Source: Gracilariopsis chorda (Eukaryota > Rhodophyta > Florideophyceae > Gracilariales > Gracilariaceae). Taken from it: a DNA stretch of 64,000 bases. The notes beneath the pieces are model-generated. The model had not been told where the DNA came from and made no database searches. It saw only the letters and a program-made list of their open reading frames with translations. The number at the start of each line of letters is the position of its first letter. Within the stretch, counting starts at the first letter, position 1. The stretch lies in contig NBIV01000051.1 in the NCBI GenBank assembly GCA_003194525.1, positions 186,001 through 250,000 of the forward strand, read 5' to 3'. This document shows positions 50,322-62,178 of this stretch, in pieces. Both the position numbers and the translations under genes were made by a program.

Positions 50322-52482
50322 CTAGTAGTGGCAAAGAATCATCGATGACTGCCTCCCAATCCAACTCTCCTTCTCATTCCTCACCGTCCGATAGCTCCTC
50401 TCCTGCATGACTAACAACCTCATCAGTCTCGTCCATTCCCCCCGTAATTGCAGGAGCTCTGAATACCTCGTGTTCTGTCTTGATGAAGCCTTTGAAACCT
50501 GACAAGGGGCGGAAGTTGAGTTAGAAATGCCGTCGTTAAAGGCACAGAAGACCATTTTCTTCACCTTTTCCGGGTGGAGACGGTTTCTAATTGATGTTCG
50601 GATCCGCTTCTGAGCGCTGAAACTTCGCTCTACAGATGAAGATGACGGACTTTCGCAACGGATCCGCAATGCAAACATTCGCAATAAAGACTTCTTCGTT
50701 TGTATCCAGTAAATGACTGGCACGTTCCCATAAGCCAGCAAAAGAGGACGTCGACTGCCATCATCCGTTTACATGTTCCATTCCATACGCGTAAGAGTAA
50801 ATTTTTCAAACAAGTGCTGCATAGCACCATCCAATCCACCGGCGCTTTGAAGCTTCGCAGATGGTGGAAATGCATCCGAATAAATAAATGTGCGCATCTG
50901 ATTAAGAATGTGGACATTATATTCTGAAATTTCCTTGCAAGCACTACAAACATCCAAAACATATGCCAAATAGTGCATTGGCGTCAATAGCGGGACTCTC
51001 CGCCCAGTATCAGCCACCCGGTTCTCGAATACTTGCAACATTTTGCCCTTTCTTACCGTAGTAAAAAAGGGGGGCTTTGGCAGTTCTCCCTGCTGTCGGC
51101 GGAGTCGCAGGGTAGCCGGCAGCACCTCGGATATGAAGCTTTCTTCATTATCAAAGAACCATAAATACTGCCTCACAACCCTCAACACATGATAAATATC
51201 GAAACACTTTTCGAATAGAGTGTCATCGCCAACGGCTGTCTCGAAAATTGTCCTTCTTTCACTATTGCGTACACCAAACTGGTTCACAAGAAAGTCCTGG
51301 CAACCCAATATTCTTCTGTAGACAGTATAGCTGCGAATAAAAGATTGAATCATTCTCTCAGAGCTTACAAACGTAGTAGTCACCATCTTCACAGGCAATA
51401 TGGCACTTTGCGTTGGGAGAAAGCGCGAATATTTGTCCGACTCTTTTGTCTTTGCTTCGTACCCATTGTTTCGTAGTGTTGCGTTATACTCTTCTTTATT
51501 TCCTGAACCTGAAGTGAGGTTTCGGACGGTTTATCACGTCCATAACAAGAGTTGATATCACATCCAGTACATCCTTAATCTACGCTAATGCTCCGATATG
51601 CTGCATTACCAGATTGGCCAAATTTTTCTGATCATGGCAACTAATTAGCCAATTGAATAGACCCACTAGCTTCCACTTTGCAACCTCACACGCACTTTTA
51701 TTGTCACTTTAGACCCCGGATATATTCTTCATATCCCCAAAATCCACCATTGTGTGCGCGACAATTCTTGCTTACAACGAAGCATCACATTTCTCTGCTC
51801 CAGTGTAAATGGACCGGAGAAAGAAAGGCTTTCTCGCACGGTTTATTCCAGTGATCGACAGTAGAACATTGACAACGCTTGCTTGGTGCTCGTCCTTCCA
51901 CCCATCAAAAATCAAGGTTCCAAAGCTGTGCTGTAGACCTGCGTTGACAGAACCTTTAACCCAGTTTACGATCCGCTGAGAATAAGCATCAAGGTTCTTG
52001 GAAGCCATTTTATTAGCGCTCGGAATGTCTTCCGCATACAGAAGATTGAAGACCTTCAACATACGGTAAAGCTTGTTTTTGCCCTGTTCTCTACAGAGAG
52101 TAGAAAAAGGAACCATTTGATTGAAGATGAGAGATGTTAGTAGCTCTCGTATTTTCGAGCGTTCTTTGAACGAATCTAAGCTATCCCTGCTAACCCCACC
52201 CGCTTCGCTCTCCTCCGACTTCACAAACTTCTTTCGGTGATTCAGAACGGACCTGGTGCTGCGTGTTCAGTAATTTATGTTCGGGGTCTCGGGAACGCCG
52301 TATACTTTTGCGGAGCTTCCAAGTTTCCGATAATGATCCGCGTAGTGCTCATTTTCCAAGAGCAAGCGTTCTTCTATCTGCTTCGCCGTGTTGGTGCAAT
52401 CCAAGACGTGCCTATCTAGCTGTCTTGCATTTGGGGTAGAAGTGTAAAGCATATACGAACAAGCCTGGGAAGATATTTGCAA
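50322..52482 (-). pseudogene. hAT-family transposase, degenerate
   Basis: In sense order: a BED-like finger remnant (ARQLDRHVLDCTNT, 52482-52267), LQHSFGTLIFDGWKDEHQAS (the T.DGW block with the first catalytic Asp, 52224-51772), a broken middle with IKDVLDVISTLV, a 209-aa open stretch (51398-50769), and the hAT C-terminal dimerisation motif SSSSVERSFSAQKRIRTSIR with NRLHPEKVKKMVFCAFN (50741-50322). The order and motifs define a hAT element. Several stops and frame changes show it is dead. Its terminal repeats were not found. Confidence 0.8.
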
Positions 52483-54571
52483 CCGAACTCTAGAACCGGA
52501 GGAGTTTGATGTGTAATCTTGGACAAAGCACTCTGCAATCGATCATCTTTTCTTGCGTCCCGTACGTTTCTTCGAACTATGGGAAGAATTTTTCGATGTC
52601 AGCGAAGTTTCTTGTGTCAACATGGCTGAAAGTAGGGGAGCATAGGGAAGAACTCAACACAAAGCGGAATTGGAAAGGTAGGAAACTCAAACACAACGTT
52701 TGAGTGGCAATAGAGTAGAACGTAGACGGTAGAAGAACACAGTTCTTCTACGGGAACGGGTAGTGGGTGTGAGGGAGAGCAGCTGACGAAAAAAAGGACG
52801 AGGAAAAACTGGTAGATTGGGTTGCAGTGTGCACTTTTGTATGAGTTCTTGCGGTAAATGGTTACTGCGCTCTATAATGTACACCAGCGCAGCCGTGCAG
52901 TGGCACACTCGTGTGGCGCACGGCTGGCTGAAACTTGGGGTTATATTTGGATTGAGTTGAATATTACACACCCTTTTGTTGGAAGTGGAAGCAGGTGTCT
53001 TCTCTTTGTCTGTTTCCAGATTTTGCATAGCTTTACCAGCGATGGCTATCTTTTTGATCATATGTAAACCGAAATGGGACTAGTTTGACCTAGAAGCGGT
53101 GTTGCCCTTTGTTCTTCATCGTCACCATGCGTCATCGAAAGATTAATATGTGGTGTTTTATGTACCGAAGGTTAGCAATCTAGCGTTAGTACGTAACTTT
53201 TGATCGCCGCTAAGAATCTGGGTCCCGTTCCCGGAACAACCGTCATCATTGCTCCTGTGAATGATATTGTGAGTGATATTGTGAGAAGCGACTAGGGAGG
53301 TTGCCCTTCTTTTCAATTATTCCCCATCCGTGGGCTATTTCTACAATAGTATCGATTGCGACCGAAGCAGATACGCTTATAGATTCACAACGTAGTGAAG
53401 AAAGGAACTTCTTATCTTCGAAGAACGTTGGTAAGCCACCGTAAGCCTAGTGACGACCGTGGTGGCTCTACTCTACGGATGGACCTCCTTTCTTGTTTCG
53501 AAGCAGTCGCAAAATAGGTGATCAGTGCACTGGAGGACGATACCACTAGATGTTTAGAGAAAAGGCTACAAAACATTAGCAAATTTTTGTGCCGGAATGG
53601 GAAGCCAAATAGATAGGCAATTGGGTCTACGAAGGGAATTTTGCATTCAAATAGATGATTAGCCTTCTAATATGGAAAGCTTATACCACTGCCTCGGAAT
53701 TGCTAATCTTGGAAAGGAAAAGGGGCCTGTATACATTCGCAGCATATATCACTGAATCTCTAAATTCTTGGGCAAGTATTGATGGGGGCACAGCGGCTTC
53801 AAAGATTCGGAACTCTTTCGATTCTTGGTGCAGTGCTTTGAATGGCGAAGGATATCGTCAGTTGCTTCTATAGTGGCTAACGCAGTACGTTCGAAGCGCC
53901 TTGTCTTGGTGTGCCCCTCAGGCGACGATCTCTACAGTTTGAATGAAGAGTTGCAGAGAAGAAGGCGATAATTGTAGGACACGAAACGCTTCCGCTTTTG
54001 AAGACACCTACAGGACATAATACTGTTAACGAATGCGTGTTAAGAAAAGGAAAGAGAGAGAATGTCAAAGAAATGGTGAACATCAACTGCTACGAACGAA
54101 TTCGGTTTACTTGTCAGGGAGCTTTAACTTTTCAATTGCCATTGATGATGAAGAAAGTGAAAGTGATTCCGAACTGCTTCCATATCTCTAAATCCAGATA
54201 GCAGAGGTGAGCCACTCACCACCACGTTAAAAAGTTTGGACACCGAAATCATGGATCTGTTCTGCAGAGTTCCGATCGTTTAAAGCAGCGTGGCGAATAG
54301 AACCAAATATACTGATCCATTATGACCATGAATTTCGTATGTGCTACAGACTGGAGGGGTATAAAGGGCCGTCATTAACGCTATATCAGAGGAGGGTGGA
54401 CACGTGCTTCAAGTGCGAATACTAGATGTTAGAACGGTAGGCGGGGGAGGTTACTTAATCTGGTGGAAATGAAGAATCAAATCCCAAACATAAATAGTAT
54501 CAGCTGGGATAGGGGTCTGCTCGTACACTGTAGAGCTAGCAACGCTCCGTCGAAATCCCTGCAAAATTGCT
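52483..54571. other. Stretch without a recognised gene
   Basis: About 2.1 kb. It holds two inverted repeats: GTAGAAGAAC-ACA-GTTCTTCTAC (52729-52751) and GCCGTGC...GCACGGC (52892-52924), enclosing CACAC-TC-GTGTG. The ORF at 53655-53873 could be an RT-side remnant of the non-LTR element downstream, but shows no motif. Confidence 0.4.
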
Positions 54572-55285
54572 GTGAAACTTTGCTGTGGCTGCAAAGGTAA
54601 TATCAGATTTGCTACAGACTCGAAAAGCCTCTTTCAAGGCTTCCAAACGTCCCAACGACGCCATACATGCCAGTTACAGGACATCTCCGAATGCATGACA
54701 TTGATAACAAACTTTTGCCAATGTCAAATTGTTCGGATACCGGGACACTGCGAGTTATCGCAAAACGAAGCAGCCAACGAAGTTGCAAAGAAAGGCCTTC
54801 GTCTTCCCTTAGCACAGCAGCTTCGGAAACAGATCGCCTTCCTGGAGGTGAAACAGAGAACCCGTGTCCTTCTTACTAGCACAGAACCCGCAAATGAAGT
54901 CCCAGTGACAATATCAAAGGTACTGAATTTAAGAAGGGCGCCTAAAGCCCTATCGAAGAGATTTACAGGTCAGGTTCCGATGCTGCATCCAGCCTCCACT
55001 TTTCTCAACAACATTAAATGCTTCTGCTCGCTCGGATGTGGGCTCAACCTACTTAATAGTGTAGAGCATTTCGTTCTTGGGTGCCGGCCAAAGAGCGGCA
55101 CCCTGGCGTCGAGAGCTCCCGCCTCTCCGAAAGAGGCAGGGCTCCAACGTGGAATCAATAGTAATCACATGGCCACTAAAGCTGTTGGTATATCAGAAGA
55201 GAGGAGTTCTTCTCAATTTAATCCCTATCTTAGTCTTGGAATTAAAGACGTGAGCTCATATGAACACACACACACATTTCCGTAA
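54572..55285 (+). pseudogene. Non-LTR retrotransposon remnant: RNase H and terminal region
   Basis: A 237-aa frame contains RFATDSKSLFQGFQ (RNase H catalytic Asp in the TDS motif) and VRIPGHCELSQNEAANEVAK (family: WIPGH....GNE.AD..AK), then a Cys/His segment (VEHFVLGCRPKS), as at the C-terminus of RNase H-bearing LINE elements. The upstream RT could not be recognised. Short host-like RNase H1 is excluded by the C-terminal finger-like end. Confidence 0.65.
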
Positions 55286-55430
55286 AGCTGCTCATTTGTC
55301 AAAGAAAAGGGCTGAACCAGGATAACGTAGCCACCTGTTTTCTAGCACGTTCGCTTCTCTCCTTAGCACGCACCAGATTCGCATCAATATCACTCACAAG
55401 CTCACGCCGCGTACGCAAAATGTCTTCCTG

Positions 55431-56470
55431 TCATCCACGACTCATCTTGTTTCTCTTTTCAAATTGTTGCATCATACTCTGAAAATCCTGAATCATGAGA
55501 CCCCTAAGGGAGACGATTTCCTCTCTTACCTTGGTAGAATCTTCAGCAAACACCTCTATCTTCGTCTTGAACGCGGCCAATTTCTGAGCTTCACTAATCT
55601 GCGTAATCTGTTCCGACATGTTCGTCACCGATTCCAGCAACGCCTGCCCTTCTTTTCCGATAGCCTTAAGCGACAACTCCTTCGATTGCGCAAGAGTAGG
55701 CATAGCATCCAACCGTCACAATCCCGAACTATCACGTTCAAGCAAAAAGATAAGGTAATCCAACTGCGTATTATTCTTGACATCCTTCACGGTGCTGAAC
55801 ATCGCAAACGCCTCAAACGTGAACCCATGCGCGCCTCCACGTCCCGTACCAGAGTTCAAGAAGTTAACCAAGGCCAGAATAGATTCCAAGCTCCTTACAA
55901 GCTTCTCCGAATTCATGACCTCAACGGGTATCATAGCAAACGTATCCATGTTCTGAATGATCTCAACAGCTTCATCATTGAAAGTCCGCGCTCCCGTCGT
56001 GCACAAAATCTTCCTTCTCAAGCCCTTCAAGTCAACCAGACCCCTCGTGAAGACATCAGTCCTTCTACCCTCATTTTGAATGTGGGCATTCTGAGCCAAC
56101 AACATGTCCTCCTCCAGCGTTGGACACACCAGTAACAAAGCCTACAAAGTTCCCGCTTCCAGCTCTTTATATGTTGGCACGCAAACAATATCCTTAATAT
56201 GCTCAGCACACATTTTCAAATTGGCCAACACAATATTCACGTTATGCTTCCTCGTATGTCGCAACACCTCGGGCTCAGCCTCTGCAGCCGCAATATAGAA
56301 TCTTTCAACGACACCCACCCCAAACAAATCTTCAATCTCCTCTTTATCCAACCGCACATTACTCTCCCTCACGGCTGGCTAGAACGACTGGTTCACCAAA
56401 TTCATATGCACCTTGATAAGCTTGAGAAGTGCGTTTGCTCGATTCTTTCGTGCATCGCTGTTCTCGCTGC
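55431..56470 (-). pseudogene. Formin (FH2 domain) pseudogene
   Basis: The minus strand, all in one frame from 56470: LDKEEIEDLFGVGV, HNVNIVLANLKMCAEHIKDI, then after a TAG LLVCPTLEEDMLLAQ (family: LLP..EE...L), LRRKILCTT, VRSLESILALVNFLNSGTGR and GGAHGFTFEAFAMF (family: ILA.GN.LN.G..RG.A.GF). This is the FH2 actin-nucleation domain. A coiled-coil tail follows a TGA (55712-55431). At least three in-frame stops (F*PAV near 56383, GTL*ALL at 56142, GL*RLD at 55716) break it. A host gene copy that has died, or a captured fragment. Confidence 0.78.
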
Positions 56471-57399
56471 TATCACTACAAGTCATTTCCAGTCTATATA
56501 TATTCGCAACAAGAACATTCAGCCTGATAAACGTCTAGTAGAAATGAAATTAGTTAGTATCATGTTGTGTGAGGATAGAAAAAAGATGAAAAATGGAAAT
56601 CAAAGGATATTCTTCTATGCGATCCGATCGTGGTTGCGATAAAGATGAGTGATTATCACATATGTGCCCGTGCAATTCCACAAAGCCATAATAACAGAGA
56701 GTCACTTCTTTCATTTCGCAGTGAAACTTGGCTTTTGCGTCCAGAGAAGATCCAGTAAATTGTAGCCGACGAACGTAATAATTGCTGATATCGACAAATT
56801 CTTCTACAGCTTTGTAGAATGCGATGGTTCGCTCGAGAATTGGTGACTGAATCATTGAGCTCCTTTTATAGATCGTGCATAGCACGAGAATATTTCTTTT
56901 TGCCCCAAATGAATAGCCCTAGACATTCAGGAGAATTCATGCCTGTGCCTGTGAAACAAACAAAAGAGAGAAAGCAAAAAACAAAGAAAAGAATATGAAG
57001 GGATCAGGAGTTTGTGTTTCACTATAGCAGGAAGTATACGGGTACGGTGGTCTGAGCTGCCACCGTGGGAAATCGCCTTAAGTGAGTAGGAACTGCTCGA
57101 GTTCACGAAACCAAATTGCTGGGACAGATTGACGTCATTTTGTTAAGCAGTGACGTCAAGCTGTCGCTCTCTATTTTGAAAAACCTTATCTAGGTTCCTC
57201 CAATACGCAGAGTGTTTTTCGACAAGATCGCTCCTGCCTACCAGCTGATGCTTGCCACGAAAGCTACATGACTTGCACGGAATAGAATGGAATGACCTAT
57301 TGACATGAATGGTATTTTCAAGCAGGAAGAAATCTTGAAATGATGTGTTTTCTTTTGGATTATCACAGAATTTGGAGAGAAAATAGGAGAGTTTTGTCA
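56471..57399. other. Stretch with unidentified minus-strand ORFs
   Basis: Minus ORFs at 56885-56550 (111 aa) and 57400-57143 (85 aa; it contains IPCKSCSFRGKHQLVGRSDL, a Cys/His pattern) match no family I can name. Probably mobile-element debris. Confidence 0.35.
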
Positions 57400-57770
57400 C
57401 GTTGAAAAGATTTTCGATGACAATACGTGACGTTTGCCAAGTATAAAAATTTTTGGATAGCTTCGTTCAGTGCTCTGAAGCATTCCATTTGTATTATGCG
57501 GGGTATAATGGTCATACAATATCTTAAAGTGGTCAACAACATACGTAAAAGTTCTATTATCAATGACAGTTAACGTTCTTAAGAATATGTCACACATAGA
57601 TCTGAAAAGAACCATGAAGGGTGAATCAGCCGGAGAAGGGCTGATCTCGTAATGGTTCTATCTAGACGTTTCCGGAAGTATATTGTATGTCTATCACGAA
57701 AGCAGATCGAGCGGCGGTGACGCCGACAAAGCAACAAGAAGAGTAGAGCATTAGTGGTGCCCATACACCT
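57400..57770 (-). pseudogene. N-terminal fragment of a Harbinger-like transposase (third copy)
   Basis: LRTLTVIDNRTFTYVVDHFK and ILYDHYTPHNTNGML resemble the N-terminal T...D..TF......F..LYD.YTP...NGM block of the DDE family at 19.9 kb. No catalytic part was recognised downstream. Confidence 0.35.
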
Positions 57771-58237
57771 TGAAATATAAGAAAAACACCAATTTGCTCT
57801 AGAATTTCAGTGACTGGTGGTATATACAGAATGGCACTATTGTGCCAAATTTTTATTCCCGTGGAGGGTAGAGTTTGAGTTTTAGGAGCAGCCTACTGAA
57901 GTAAAAGGTGAAAAATTGCGATTGAACTCTGTAAGTGCAATCACTCAGAAGCGTGAGCAACAGTATTCACCTTCCGTCACAAGCAAAGATATTATTTGCC
58001 CTGACAGTACCCTTTTAGGAAACATTGATGCAGTTTGACGAATTCCCCCCTGGCCGATATGGCACAGATCTAGGCTTTTAACTCATAGAATGCCTCTCAA
58101 ATTGAAAATTCGTAATACCTGACGCATCAGAATTTCCCTTTTACAAGTTTAGAAACTCACCGAGCGCCCCTCATTTAATGAAAAAAACGCCCATAGATTA
58201 TGGTTAAATTTGGGGAGGGATACAGATCTGAGTGGCA
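57771..58237. other. Stretch without a recognised gene
   Basis: AT-rich, no ORF of note. It may hold the 3' end of the Helitron fossil. Confidence 0.4.
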
Positions 58238-60442
58238 TCAGGAAGCACTGGGTTTGCAATAGAAAAAGGAATGGAAAGAATGGTTTGTGAATGTAGGTTG
58301 TTGTTCATTCAGAAGCAGGACCTGAACATGTTTTCTAACTCGTGACAATGCGACGAACAACTGACCTGCGCAGAAGAATTTTGAGCGCAAGCCTACAACT
58401 AAACCAAGGCCTTTCTCTTTGCTTTGTGAACAGTAGCTGCGAACAAAATTGAAATGGGAAACTTCCTTTAAACCATGCAAATGTCTGCAAAAGTTGCCTC
58501 AAAGCTGATGCAATGCAGGAGCTGTCGTTTCAGCACCTGTTCGCATGGTTTACTGATCTACAGGCACAACTGCGAGCAGATTTTCATTCAATAAAGCAAA
58601 ATGCAGCATGTTTCGAATAACCATAACTGGCAAGCCAAACTTCAACTCAAAGTTATGAGGCGGTGCACCAGTAATTGCATACTGATATGCAGACCTAGGA
58701 ACGATAGTAATGGGGATTGTGGACCCGGTTTCTGTACACTATCTGGTTTTACAGTAGTTGCTGACGGAAAAGTGAAGCGTTTACTAGGAACCAAACCCAG
58801 CACTGTGGCATTATGTTCGTTTACCGACTGGTTTTGGGACACAACGAACAATTTGCTGAGATCCACATCTTCTTGGGGTCGTGCTATGAGCCACTTCCAC
58901 AGGAATTGGTAAAGGTTTTGCATCGCAATGGTAGAGCTGAGTAGTAGTGGCATGTAGTTGGACATGGTATTGGGTGCAATGGAACTTAACAACGACGCAA
59001 ATGCTCGATCATTGGCTTGGTGTACTTGTTCGGTGAGGTAGCTGTAGTGTACTTGTTCGTTAAAGTAGCTGTAGTGGTGCTTGTTCTGTTTTCATCTGCT
59101 ATAACCAGTCCGAGCAGGCTATTTTAAGTGAAATCAATGTCTTATAACGCTGCTGCAATGCCCTTTGTATAAGCCCTTTTCCCATTCTTGCCTTCTGATT
59201 CAGTGTTATCGCAAAGGAAGCTGAGCGCGTATGTCCTTCCAGTGACTATGGTTTCTTGCAAAAATAAAACATTTCCTGGAGTGCTTGTTTGCTCTTGCAG
59301 AGCTTTTTTTGTTGCAATGCGGCATGATTGTGTCAATGACTTTTCTTTAGCGAGTTTTTCAAGTGGCATATCGTGACTAGACAATAGAGAAATTTCGCAC
59401 CAAGAGCACGTTTGAAGTTCATTTAGCTCGATTTATCTCATTCAATTCTGCTTTGTGCTGCAGATGCTTCTAGAGGAAGCTGTAATTACGAGGCAGTCGT
59501 CCACTGTGCTAGCCTGCGATCTCCACCACACTTTAATACACTTACTACTTTCGTTGGTCCCTATCGCCTCTACTTATCATAGCGCCTCCCAGCTCTCGAT
59601 AGACGCTTTCTCTGGTTCTGCGCCTTGCTCGTATAGTTTAACAACTAGACCTTGTAGCTCTGAGGGCGTACTGTAGATCAGTACAGACGCAATATCAAAT
59701 TGGGTTCCGTCTGCGAGCAGCTCTTTTGCCATGCCTTTCACGATACGTCTCATACTGCTGTCCGTTAAAAGTGCTTGTGTCTTCATAAGAGCTCGATACA
59801 AGATTCATGAGCACCAAACGAAGAGCAAAAATCTCACTGTGGGACGGTGACCCACCCACCGATCCTTGCCACGAACTCCTTGTTATCCGTGCGCTGTACA
59901 ACGTACATGGGGGTATCGCAGTCGTGTATGGGCATATAAGAGCAGTATCCATGCGGTTGGTTAAGCACATTTGCAGTACGGGTGTTATACTGATGCACCC
60001 TACCAAATTACGAAAGGTAGTTGAGGCTCCCATATGCTTCTAACCTTTCAAAGTATCTCTCTAATGTACACAGATGCGATGCGTAAAGGATCTGATTGGG
60101 ACTTCACAGCAGAAACTTTTGCTCACCTTCCAAGCGAATGGTCAGTCGCTCCACTTTATGTATGATGTGGAAAGTGGGAAACACAAGATTTCTATAAGCT
60201 ACGGTGACGACACCCACCATGCGCGCACTCGTGTTGACACGAATATCGTTCTGCACTTGCGCCTGTTGTTTCTGATCGTTACGTGCGCCACTATTATTGG
60301 CGCCAATCATATTGAGCGTCAAATCTTGTGCTTTGGACTCCTTAAACGCGTACTGCATCAGAAAGGCCATTGCGCCTCGTTGTTGCGTGCGTTCTACGTT
60401 CATGTGCCCTGCAAAAATTATTTTGGAATAATAGGAATGCAT
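58238..60442 (-). pseudogene. Helitron Rep/helicase, degenerate
   Basis: The minus strand reads, in order: GHMNVERTQQRGAMAFLMQY (family: H.NVE.....I.YL.KY), VYRNLVF...VERLTIRLEGEQ region (family: P.V..L.VHL...Q), SEIFALRLVLMNLVSSSYED with TFNGQQYETY (family: FALRLLL..V.G..S...L....G....F), GNVLFLQETIVTGRTYALSF (the helicase Walker A, normally GPGGTGKT, is destroyed), KLFVVSQNQSVNEHNATVLG, and FFCAGQLFVALSRVRKHVQV (family: HGQLYVALSR). This is the Helitron 3' half of Rep plus PIF1-type helicase. The HUH nickase itself was not recognised. Many breaks: non-autonomous relic. Confidence 0.8.
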
Positions 60443-60839
60443 TCGGACGATGGATGGCTGTTGTGGATAATCTGCGGAAGCTAAATGGATGCCTTCTGGA
60501 GGTCTCGGAATCTATGATCCTGGCGTAGGTTTGAGAGGTCCAAGTGGAATTTCCAAGAAGCGCAAGTGGCGTACAGATAGAATGCTGACATTACACTTTG
60601 CAATCAATTTAAACTACGACTGAAATCGTTTGGAAGCGACGATTCTCCATTTGCAATCCGCCCGACATCCAAAAAATGAAAAAAGTTCCTTTTTTTGCCA
60701 GAGATGTCCATCCGGAGAATACATGAACTTTTGCGTGAATGCAAATGAAGTGAGAAACCCTTGAATACTGCACTCCAACTACACTCCTCAAAGTGAAAAG
60801 TTTCCTTTTAGTGGGGGAGCAGTACCGAGCTAGGCCTCG
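60443..60839. other. Stretch without a recognised gene
   Basis: No supportable feature between the Helitron remnant and the Ty3 remnant. Either element may extend into it. Confidence 0.4.
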
Positions 60840-60978
60840 CTCTTCCTGAAAAGGGTTCCGTCACGGACGATGCGTTCGTGACTATACTGTGATCCAGCGG
60901 GACGGGACTGACTATACCGTTCGACCGCAGAAACGCGTCAGCGTTGTTAATCTGTGTGCCATGGCCTGAATCTCGTTG

Positions 60979-62032
60979 CTACGGCGATTTAATCGTGATT
61001 GGGCGGTTTTCTTCCTCCTTCTCAGACGGAGATATGGAATGGCCATAGGATTTTAACCCCACGTACGGCAGAGTACGAGGAAGGACCAACTTGAATGGAG
61101 AGATTCCGGTGGTCCAGTGTGCCTGCGTATTGTACGCGAACGTGATTGCATCAGTGTAGAGATCCCAAGTCCTTGGGTGGTCAGCAGCGTAAGACCGAAG
61201 AGATGCTAGCATCGTACGGTCAAACCGCTCCACCTGGCCATTGGTATCGGAGAAATACGTAGTTATGAAAAGGTTCTTCACATCCAGTATCTGACAGACG
61301 TCCTGGAAAAACTGCCAAATGAATGGTTTCCCGTTGTCAGAGAGCAGCTCCATTGGATGTACGTACACAACGGCCCAGTGCGCTACAAACGCATTAGCGA
61401 TCGTGTAGGCAGTAATCCTTGTGAGAGGCAATATCCGATCCAGCTTCGAGAATCTATCCGTGATTAAGAGCATGAACGTTTTCCAAGGCTTCTTGGCAAG
61501 CAGTGGCCCGAGAATATTGATAGCGATAAACTCGAGAGGCCGTCTGGCCGGGAAGAGCTTCCACTTCTTGGAGTTTTTCCCGGAATTGGAAACTGTTTTT
61601 TGGGCATTCAGTGCAAAAAAGCCCTTTATTGCGTAGCAATCCATTTCCATGACAGGCCAATAAAAGTCCTTTCGCAAGGTGAGATATAGCTTCTCCACTA
61701 AGGTGTCCACCGAGCCTCAGGAAGTGCAACGATTGCAAAATCCCCGATTGGAGGGAGTTAGAAAACACGACTTGTCGAGTGCATTTGACGTTCCTGACAA
61801 GGTAACCAATGTCGTTTACCTTGAAGGGGAGGTCTTCTCCCTCGTTCAGACGGGCACAAATCTTCATACAGAAGGGGTCACCGAACTGTTCTCGAATCAT
61901 TTCCTTCGTCGTGATGGGCACGAAGATTCCCGGCAATGAGACTTCGGTTGAATTGCTTGGAGCGAGAAGCTCGTCGAACTCGGCTTCCTGTTCCCAGCCA
62001 TCGGGCCATTTTAGATCTTCCGGTGCATCCAT
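60979..62032 (-). pseudogene. Integrase of the second Ty3 element
   Basis: Two overlapping frames. 62032-61454 holds the lead-in (ITTKEMIREQFGDPFCMKIC, NDIGYLVRNVKC) and a damaged H2C2 region. 61710-60979 holds the core: FIAINILGPLL (first Asp replaced by Asn), LLSDNGKPFIWQF, and TNGQVERFDRTMLASLRSY with the catalytic Glu. The first catalytic residue change and the frameshift make it inactive. Confidence 0.8.
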
Positions 62033-62178
62033 GACAAAACATGGGATTTCATCATCACTCGAATTGGAGAGTGCTTCCCCAGTCGTGGTTAGCCGCTATT
62101 GGGCGCCGGGTGGCGTCTTCCGCGCTCCATTCTTTTAAGTTAGAGTGAAGTCGAACTCTGCGGGGCCGGGTCTCCATC

